DNA of 7,923 bases from assembly GCA_025355395.1 (NCBI GenBank), contig JANXZT010000312.1, positions 1 to 7,923 on the forward strand, in the 5' to 3' direction. Below the pieces are notes generated by a model. It ran no database searches. It had not been told where the DNA came from and worked only from the letters and a program-made list of their open reading frames with translations. Origin of the DNA: Betaproteobacteria bacterium (GTDB lineage: Bacteria; Pseudomonadota; Gammaproteobacteria; Burkholderiales; Casimicrobiaceae). Shown in pieces: positions 1-4,923 of this stretch. The stretch's first letter is position 1, and every line of letters begins with the position of its first letter. A program made the position numbers and the translations under genes.

Positions 1-462
1 GGCAAACGTGACCGTGTTGTTGGCCTCGTCGAGCATCCGTGCCTTGCTCTTGCCGAAGCTGAAGGCACCGCCGCGCCCGCCGCCTTGCATCTGGCGCATG
101 AAGAAAATCCATACGCCGATCAGGAGCAGCATCGGGAACCACGAAATGAAAATCTGAGCGAGGAACGATTGCTCCTCTTCGGGCTTCGCTTCGACCTTGA
201 CGCCGTACTTGACGAGGTCGCCAACCATCCAGATGTCGCCGGGACTGTAGGTGACGTAGCGCTTCTTGTCGGTGGACATCCACTTGATGGAGCGTCCCTC
301 CACCGAGGCCGATTCGACCGCGCCCGACTTCGCCTTGTCCATGAATTCGGAATACGGCACCGAATCCTTGGTCCCTTGCCGCGAATCGAACTGCTTGACG
401 ACGGTGAGCACCACCAGCCCGATCACGAGCCATATGCCGATATTCTTGAGGAGATTGTTCAA
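1..462 (-). CDS. ftsH: ATP-dependent zinc metalloprotease FtsH, amino-terminal part (cut by window edge)
   Basis: FtsH is a hexameric inner-membrane AAA+ protease that degrades misassembled membrane proteins and selected cytoplasmic regulators. Only the first 154 residues are visible. They show a transmembrane helix at about residues 8-22 (IGIWLVIGLVVLTVV), a periplasmic FtsH extracellular domain at about 25-100, a second transmembrane helix at about 102-122, and then the glycine-rich linker MQGGGRGGAFSFGKSKAR that in this family leads directly into the AAA module. The Walker motifs and the HEXXH zinc site lie outside the window. The start is taken as TTG at 460-462: it has an AAGGAG ribosome-binding site six bases upstream and gives the usual short cytoplasmic tip (MNNLLKN). 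It lies downstream of rlmE on the same strand with a 193-bp gap. Within the gap TAGAAT (minus strand, 547-552) resembles a -10 box, but I found no matching -35, so an ftsH-proximal promoter is only a possibility. Identification is secure. Confidence 0.96.
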   Translation of the reverse strand, partial: MNNLLKNIGIWLVIGLVVLTVVKQFDSRQGTKDSVPYSEFMDKAKSGAVESASVEGRSIKWMSTDKKRYVTYSPGDIWMVGDLVKYGVKVEAKPEEEQSFLAQIFISWFPMLLLIGVWIFFMRQMQGGGRGGAFSFGKSKARMLDEANNTVTFA

Positions 463-468
463 ACGTTG

Positions 469-474
469 CTCCTT
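469..474 (-). promoter_or_regulatory. ribosome-binding site of ftsH
   Basis: The minus strand reads AAGGAG here, six bases before the TTG codon at 460-462. This strong Shine-Dalgarno match decides the non-ATG start of ftsH, because no in-frame ATG lies near the expected amino terminus. Confidence 0.8.
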
Positions 475-655
475 AGCGAGCGAATTGACCGGACCGCCAC
501 GCTCCCATGGATTCAGGCTGCGTATGTGCGCATTTCCGAACCTTGCATTCTATCGCGTCACCGATGCCGGGGCCAGTTGGATAGCGCGCGTCCGTCGCCG
601 CGCAGCGACAATGCCAAACGCGCACCAAAGAACCAGGATTGCAATGCGCCATCGG

Positions 656-1294
656 TTATATCGGCTTCAGGCGCTTGCCAATGAGATAAACCTCGGGGCT
701 GCGGCTGCGGGAGGCCTTGGGTTTGCGCACGTACACCTTTTCGAAATAACCCTGCATGGCGCGCTGAAACTCGATAAAGCCGGCACCCTGGAACGCTTTG
801 ACGACCAAATCGCCATTCGGTTGCAGCCAATGGGCGGCGAACTCCAGCGCAAGCTCACCCAAAAGGACGGCACGGGCCTGATCTGCGGTAGCGATACCGG
901 ACAAGTTGGGGGCCAAGTCGGACACTACAAGATCGACCTTCTGGCCGTTTAACGCCGCTTCGAGCGCCTGGAGCGCCGCGTCCTCCCGAAAATCGCCCTT
1001 GACCACGGTGACGCCTGGCAGCGGGTCGATGTCGAGAACATCAAGCGCCACAATCCGCGATTTGCCGCCAAGCCGCTCGCGCAAGACCTGTGTCCAGCTG
1101 CCCGGCGCGGCGCCCAGGTCCACGACGGCCATCCCCGGCCGGAAAAGCGCGTCCCTTTGCGCGAGCTCGATCAGCTTGAACGCGGCGCGCGATCGGTAGC
1201 CGAGCCGGTTCGCTTCCTGCACCCAATGGTCGTTGACGTGCTCCTGCATCCACGCCTTGGTAAATTTATTCTTCTTGATGACCTTTTTCGCCAT
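656..1294 (-). CDS. rlmE: 23S rRNA (uridine-2'-O-)methyltransferase RlmE
   Basis: RlmE (FtsJ/RrmJ) uses S-adenosylmethionine to methylate the 2'-OH of U2552 (E. coli numbering) in the A loop of 23S rRNA, a late step in 50S maturation. The SAM-binding loop VVDLGAAPGSW is clear. The catalytic K-D-K-E tetrad is complete: counting from the ATG at 1294 it is K40 (RAAFKLIEL), D126 (VVSDLAPN), K166 (GDLVVKAFQG) and E201 (SPEVYLIGK), with the same mutual spacing as K38, D124, K164 and E199 of the E. coli enzyme. The protein is 212 residues, against 209 in E. coli. A TTG at 1309 would add five residues (MSQTS), but neither start has a convincing Shine-Dalgarno; ATG is preferred because it gives the typical MAKK...KFTKAW start. 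It is followed by ftsH on the same strand, the usual rlmE-ftsH order, and is divergent from yhbY. Confidence 0.96.
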   Translation of the reverse strand: MAKKVIKKNKFTKAWMQEHVNDHWVQEANRLGYRSRAAFKLIELAQRDALFRPGMAVVDLGAAPGSWTQVLRERLGGKSRIVALDVLDIDPLPGVTVVKGDFREDAALQALEAALNGQKVDLVVSDLAPNLSGIATADQARAVLLGELALEFAAHWLQPNGDLVVKAFQGAGFIEFQRAMQGYFEKVYVRKPKASRSRSPEVYLIGKRLKPI

Positions 1295-1482
1295 GGATGT
1301 TTGCGACAATTTTTAGTTGGAAGCGAGCGAGACGCCGTGAACGATTGCCGACGGTGGCAGCAGCCCCGGGACCATCGCACGCGCTGCTTGCCATCGTCAA
1401 TCGGCGCTTCGGCGGATCGATCGAACGAAGTTCCGCGACGACATCATCTCGGTACGGTGGCTCGGGCAGGTTAAACTTTGGC

Positions 1483-2115
1483 ATGGCCTCATTGAACCCG
1501 CCCCAACGCCGCGCGCTGCGCGCTAAAGCGCATCACCTGCATCCCGTGGTCTTCATCGGCAACCACGGCCTGACTCCCGCCGTGCTGCACGAAATCGACG
1601 TCAACCTCATGGCGCATGAACTGGTCAAGCTGCGGGTGTTCAGCGACGATCGCCCCGAACGCGAGACTCTGCTCGCGCGCATCTGCGCGGAGCTCGACGC
1701 GGCGCCGGTGCAACATCTGGGCAAGGTGCTTGTGGTGTACCGGGCGCGGCCCGCAGAAACGCCTCCGGAACCCAAACCTCCGGCGCGAGCGAGGCGTCGG
1801 TCGGCCGCGGGGGCACCGCAACGCCCGCACGCCGCAACGGGCGTGAAACCGTACCTCAGCGAGCGTACGCGGGCGCCGGCATTGCGCGATGCGCCCAAAG
1901 GCCGCGCCACCACCGCCCGCAGTGCGGCGGCCGGCCCGGTCACCGAAGGCGGGCGCCGTGGACGCGCCATTGCCGCCCCGCGCATCCCGAAAAAAACCGG
2001 CAAAGGCTTCGGCTCGGGCAAGTCGACCGCCAATGCGTCGGGTGCACCCCGGCTGCGCCGTCCTGCTGCCCCCACCGGGCCCCGATCACCGAAACAGCGC
2101 CGACGTCGCGGTTAG
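1483..2115 (+). CDS. yhbY: CRM-domain ribosome-assembly RNA-binding protein YhbY, with long basic tail
   Basis: YhbY-type CRM-domain proteins bind pre-50S particles and help large-subunit assembly. The domain covers about residues 4-88. It contains the GxxG loop as GNHG (26-29, in VVFIGNHGLTPAVLHEI), the HELVKLRV strand, and the closing GKVLVVYR. E. coli YhbY is 97 residues, whereas this protein is 210: after the domain comes a tail of about 120 residues rich in Arg, Ala, Pro, Gly and Lys, ending in RRRRG, probably disordered and RNA-binding. The frame is open a further 62 codons upstream to 1297, but homology begins at the ATG at 1483. That ATG has no good Shine-Dalgarno; TAAACT lies just upstream at 1472-1477. 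The gene is divergent from rlmE, a common arrangement, and their translation starts are 188 bp apart. The domain call is firm; the role of the tail is inferred from composition only. Confidence 0.92.
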   Translation: MASLNPPQRRALRAKAHHLHPVVFIGNHGLTPAVLHEIDVNLMAHELVKLRVFSDDRPERETLLARICAELDAAPVQHLGKVLVVYRARPAETPPEPKPPARARRRSAAGAPQRPHAATGVKPYLSERTRAPALRDAPKGRATTARSAAAGPVTEGGRRGRAIAAPRIPKKTGKGFGSGKSTANASGAPRLRRPAAPTGPRSPKQRRRRG

Positions 2116-2315
2116 GACTTTCGGCAAGGTGCCGTGCCTGAACTTGAATCAGATCTTGTCGTGCAACACGAATTCTTTCCCGGCGAATCGCCGCCCGCGG
2201 AACACTGATTGGCAGCCGCGCTTAACTCGCTCTCTCCAACCGATTGATTCGAAGGAAAGTATTGATCGACCTTCGGGCGATTGGCGGCCGCAGCCCGATT
2301 ACTCCGCTAATCTAT

Positions 2316-2334
2316 GCGCGCTGCACCAGCGCGC
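2316..2334. repeat. short perfect inverted repeat upstream of the dehydratase
   Basis: GCGCGCT (2316-2322) and AGCGCGC (2328-2334) are perfect reverse complements around a five-base spacer. It could be an operator half-site pair or an RNA hairpin in the dehydratase leader. Such short GC-only repeats arise by chance in GC-rich DNA, so function is uncertain. Confidence 0.3.
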
Positions 2335-2493
2335 TGCGAGGCATTCTGCCGGTGCGGCAAACCGGTAGATGCATTCGAAGCCCAGCCGGAGCAAAATCCC
2401 GCAGCGTTGCGACCGCCAACAATTTTTGCGTCCAAGGTTTGCTCTCTTCGCCACGATTTGAGCGCGCGAAGCATGAGCAGGGTTTCGGCGACG

Positions 2494-2499
2494 AAGGAG
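2494..2499 (+). promoter_or_regulatory. ribosome-binding site of the dehydratase
   Basis: AAGGAG ends eight bases before the ATG at 2508. It is the best Shine-Dalgarno match in the region and fixes the start, which would otherwise be ambiguous because the frame is open 264 bases further upstream. Confidence 0.85.
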
Positions 2500-2507
2500 A
2501 CGATTCG

Positions 2508-4232
2508 ATGAGTGAAAAGAAGCTGCGCAGCCAGGCTTGGTTCGCGCGTCAGGACAAGATGGGGTTTTATTACCGGTCGTGGCTCAAGAACCGCGGCTTT
2601 CCCCAGGACCAGTTCGAAGGTCGTCCGGTGATCGGGATTTGCAATACCTGGTCTGAACTGACGCCGTGCAACTCGCATTTCCGGACCATCGCCGAGCATG
2701 TCCGCTGGGGCGTTCTTGACGCGGGCGGATTTCCTCTCGAATTCCCGGTGATGTCGCTCGGGGAGACCATGTTGCGGCCTACCGCCATGCTCTACCGGAA
2801 CCTGGCATCGATGGATGTCGAGGAATCGATACGCGCCAATCCGCTGGATGGAGTCGTGCTGCTGATGGGCTGCGACAAAACGACCCCGGCACTGCTAATG
2901 GGTGCGGCGAGCGTAGACGTCCCGACCATCGGCGTCTCGGGCGGGCCGATGCTGCGCGGCATTCACCGCGGCAAGGCAATCGGTTCGGGTACGAATACGA
3001 TCTCGATGAGCGAGCAATTACGTTCCGGGCAGATCACCCTCGACGAGTTTCACGATGCCGAGGCCTCGATGCATCGCTCGCACGGCCATTGCATGACGAT
3101 GGGCACCGCATCGACGATGGCCTGCATGGTCGAGGCGCTGGGTGTGGGCATGCCGGGCAACGCCGCGATCCCGGCCGTCGACGCTCGCCGCAATCTGCTT
3201 GCGCGCGAAGCGGGCCGGCGCATCGTCGAACTCGTCAGGTCCGATACCGTGCTGTCGAAGATCCTCACGCGCGAAGCATTCGAGAATGCGATACGCGTGA
3301 ACGCGGGCATTGGCGGCTCGACGAACGCCGTCGTGCACCTGATCGCGATCGCCCGGCGCGTCGGCATCGACCTCGGCCTGGACGACTGGGATCGTCTTGG
3401 ACGCGATGTGCATTGTCTTGTCAACCTGATGCCCTCGGGTCAGTTTCTCATGGAGGATTTTTTCGAGGCCGGCGGGCTGCCCGTCGTCATTCGCGAGCTG
3501 TCGGAACGCGGCCTCCTCCACAAGGACGCGATGACCGTGAATGGCGGTAGCCTTTGGGAAAACAATCAGGACGCGCAGTGCTGGAAATCCGAGGTGATCT
3601 ACCCGTTCGAGGCACCGTTCAAGCGTGACGCCGGCATCGCGGTGCTGCGCGGAAACCTGGCGCCCGACGGCGCGATCATCAAGCCATCCGCCGCGTCGCC
3701 GCATCTTATGCAGCACACGGGACGCGCGGTCGTATTCGAATCGATCGAGGACCTTCACGCGCGCATCAACGACGACGCACTGGACATCGACGAATCCTGC
3801 GTCATGGTGCTCAAGTATTGCGGGCCCAAGGGATATCCGGGGATGGCCGAGGTCGGCAACATGCCGCTGCCGCCCAAGCTCCTGAAGCGCGGCATCACCG
3901 ACATTGTGCGCATTTCGGACGCGCGAATGTCCGGAACGGCGTACGGCACCGTGGTGCTGCATACCGCGCCCGAGGCCGCGGCGGGCGGCCCGCTTGCATT
4001 GGTCGAGAACGGCGACCGCATCACCCTGGACGTCGATCAACGCAGCCTGCACCTGCATGTCGACGAGGCCGAGCTCGCTCGTCGACGCGCGGCGTGGCAA
4101 CCGCCGCAGCCGCATGCCGTACGCGGTTACGTCAAGCTCTACATCGATCATGTATTGCAGGCGAATGACGGTGTCGACCTCGACTTCCTCGTCGGGCGTA
4201 CCGGCCCCGCAGTGCCTCGCGACAATCACTGA
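2508..4232 (+). CDS. IlvD/Edd-superfamily sugar-acid dehydratase (L-arabinonate dehydratase-like)
   Basis: The product (574 residues) belongs to the Fe-S dehydratases that remove water from 2,3-dihydroxy acids to give 2-keto-3-deoxy acids. Three cysteines for a [2Fe-2S] cluster are present: C54 (CNTWSELTPCN), C122 (GCDKTTPA) and C195 (HGHCMTMG). D123 and K124 match the Mg-ligand aspartate and carbamylated lysine, and S475 (DARMSGTAYG) matches the catalytic serine. As I recall the Rhizobium leguminosarum L-arabinonate dehydratase (C59, C127, C200, D128, K129, S480; 579 residues), all match at a constant offset of five. The CNTWSELTPCN and DIDESCVMVLKYCGPKGYPGM motifs favour the sugar-acid branch over true branched-chain IlvD. 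Substrate (arabinonate, xylonate, fuconate, gluconate or another) cannot be decided. It is likely cytoplasmic. No transporter, aldolase, dehydrogenase or regulator of a sugar pathway is adjacent; its neighbours are housekeeping genes. Automatic annotation would probably call it dihydroxy-acid dehydratase, which I think is too specific and probably wrong. Confidence 0.92.
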   Translation: MSEKKLRSQAWFARQDKMGFYYRSWLKNRGFPQDQFEGRPVIGICNTWSELTPCNSHFRTIAEHVRWGVLDAGGFPLEFPVMSLGETMLRPTAMLYRNLASMDVEESIRANPLDGVVLLMGCDKTTPALLMGAASVDVPTIGVSGGPMLRGIHRGKAIGSGTNTISMSEQLRSGQITLDEFHDAEASMHRSHGHCMTMGTASTMACMVEALGVGMPGNAAIPAVDARRNLLAREAGRRIVELVRSDTVLSKILTREAFENAIRVNAGIGGSTNAVVHLIAIARRVGIDLGLDDWDRLGRDVHCLVNLMPSGQFLMEDFFEAGGLPVVIRELSERGLLHKDAMTVNGGSLWENNQDAQCWKSEVIYPFEAPFKRDAGIAVLRGNLAPDGAIIKPSAASPHLMQHTGRAVVFESIEDLHARINDDALDIDESCVMVLKYCGPKGYPGMAEVGNMPLPPKLLKRGITDIVRISDARMSGTAYGTVVLHTAPEAAAGGPLALVENGDRITLDVDQRSLHLHVDEAELARRRAAWQPPQPHAVRGYVKLYIDHVLQANDGVDLDFLVGRTGPAVPRDNH

Positions 4233-4263
4233 GCGTCGGCCTCTGCACTGCCGGTGCTGCGGC

Positions 4264-4284
4264 GAGGTCGATGGTGTCGACCTC
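4264..4284. repeat. perfect 8-bp hairpin downstream of the dehydratase
   Basis: GAGGTCGA (4264-4271) and TCGACCTC (4277-4284) are perfect reverse complements around the loop TGGTG. It lies 31 bases after the dehydratase stop, in the spacer between convergent genes. No T-run follows on either strand, so it may stabilise mRNA 3' ends rather than terminate transcription. Confidence 0.45.
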
Positions 4285-4309
4285 CAGTGTCGATTCGGCT
4301 CGGTCGGAT

Positions 4310-4333
4310 CCCCGCGCTGAAAAACGCGCGGGG
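4310..4333. terminator. candidate bidirectional terminator between dehydratase and greA
   Basis: CCCCGCGC (4310-4317) and GCGCGGGG (4326-4333) form a perfect, all-GC 8-bp stem around the loop TGAAAAAC. It sits between the convergent ends of the dehydratase (plus) and greA (minus), where a shared terminator is expected. Neither side is followed by a proper T-run; the plus side reads CCCCTCCTCCC, so intrinsic termination would be inefficient by the classical model. Confidence 0.45.
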
Positions 4334-4356
4334 CCCCTCCTCCCAGCCTCACGCCA

Positions 4357-4833
4357 CTACACGTATCGAATCGCCAATATCTCGTACTCGCGCAAACCAC
4401 CGGGCGCCTGCACTTCGGCGGTATCGCCTTCGTTCTTGCCGATCAACGCCCGTGCGAGGGGCGAGCTCACCGAGATCTTGTTGTGTTTCAGATCGGCTTC
4501 GTCCTCACCAACGATCTGGTAGGTTACACGCGCGCCGGCCTTGCTTGCTTCGAGCTCCACCGTCGCCCCGAAGACGACCCGCCCATCGGCGTCGAGCTCC
4601 GCAGGGTTGATGATCTGCGCGTTGCCAAGCTTTTGCTCCACCTCCGAGATGCGCCCTTCGAGAAAACCCTGCCGCTCCTTGGCAGCGTCGTATTCAGCGT
4701 TCTCGGAAAGATCGCCGTGCGAGCGGGCTTCGGCAAGCGCCTGGATCGTGGCGGGCCGCTCGACGGTCCGGAGACGATGCAGCTCTTGCTTCAGGCGTTC
4801 CGCGCCCGTAACAGTCATGGGTATCTTCATCAT
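4357..4833 (-). CDS. greA: transcription elongation factor GreA
   Basis: GreA enters the secondary channel of RNA polymerase and stimulates cleavage of the backtracked 3' RNA end, rescuing stalled complexes. The amino-terminal coiled coil covers about residues 8-75, with the conserved tip motif HGDLSENAEYDAAKERQGF. D41 and E44, the acidic residues that hold the catalytic Mg ion, have the E. coli numbering. The FKBP-like carboxy-terminal domain follows, with GRVVFGATVELE, YQIVGEDEAD, ISVSSPLARALIGK and APGG. Starting at the ATG at 4833 gives 158 residues, the same length as E. coli GreA. ATG at 4830 is also possible. TTG at 4842 would extend it by three residues, but it lies in the T-rich run that follows the upstream hairpin. 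The Shine-Dalgarno is weak (TTGAG). It lies downstream of carB on the same strand, the order known in proteobacteria, and is convergent with the dehydratase. Confidence 0.96.
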   Translation of the reverse strand: MMKIPMTVTGAERLKQELHRLRTVERPATIQALAEARSHGDLSENAEYDAAKERQGFLEGRISEVEQKLGNAQIINPAELDADGRVVFGATVELEASKAGARVTYQIVGEDEADLKHNKISVSSPLARALIGKNEGDTAEVQAPGGLREYEILAIRYV

Positions 4834-4840
4834 TGCGCTC

Positions 4841-4875
4841 AAAATGAAATGACCGGGGCGGCGCTGCCGGCCCGG
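4841..4875 (-). terminator. candidate intrinsic terminator or attenuator between carB and greA
   Basis: Read on the minus strand, CCGGGCCGGC (4866-4875), loop AGC, and GCCGCCCCGG (4853-4862) form a 10-position stem with one C-C mismatch. TCATTTCATTTT (4841-4852) follows immediately. This is the classical order of a GC-rich stem and then a T-rich run. It lies after the carB stop and only 7 bases before the greA ATG, so it could end carB transcripts, attenuate greA, or yield a short leader RNA. The T-run is interrupted, so strength is uncertain. Confidence 0.55.
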
Positions 4876-4923
4876 CCTTTGGGAAGTCGTAGAGTACCTT
4901 AAGGAACCTCTGACGTTTGGCCA

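Larger units (their letters stand above)
2116..2507 (+). other. non-coding region between yhbY and the dehydratase
   Basis: These 392 bp hold no gene I can support. The dehydratase frame is open back to 2244, but those 88 codons read as random, arginine- and serine-rich sequence with no family resemblance. The region contains CGGCA/TGCCG with a three-base loop at 2122-2134 just after yhbY, without a T-run, so a poor terminator candidate. It also has CGAAGG/CCTTCG arms at 2250-2255 and 2270-2275 with two copies of ATTGAT at 2243 and 2261, and a perfect 7-bp hairpin at 2316-2334. I found no convincing -35/-10 pair; TAATCT at 2308-2313 resembles a -10 but lacks a -35 at the right distance. It presumably carries the promoter and leader of the dehydratase gene. 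Confidence 0.6.

Noticed and set aside
1297..1482. 62-residue amino-terminal extension of YhbY
   Set aside because: It would begin three bases past the rlmE start on the opposite strand and shows no homology; the CRM domain begins right after the ATG at 1483.
1266..1484. 72-codon minus-strand frame covering the yhbY-rlmE spacer
   Set aside because: It overlaps the rlmE start and has no evident ribosome-binding site or family resemblance; the spacer more simply holds the divergent promoters.
2340..2400. possible tRNA remnant or attachment site (ATTCGAAGC resembles a T-loop)
   Set aside because: No acceptor, D or anticodon stems can be built around it, and no integrase or flanking direct repeat is present.
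2244..2507. 88-residue amino-terminal extension of the dehydratase
   Set aside because: The extension looks non-coding, starts at a TTG, and bypasses the strong AAGGAG-ATG start at 2508 that matches the family's usual amino terminus.
3018..4400. 460-codon open frame on the minus strand opposite the dehydratase
   Set aside because: It lies in codon register with the dehydratase, so its stops would require TTA, CTA or TCA codons in the sense gene, which are rare in GC-rich genes. The translation is rich in Arg, His and Asp with no recognisable domain.
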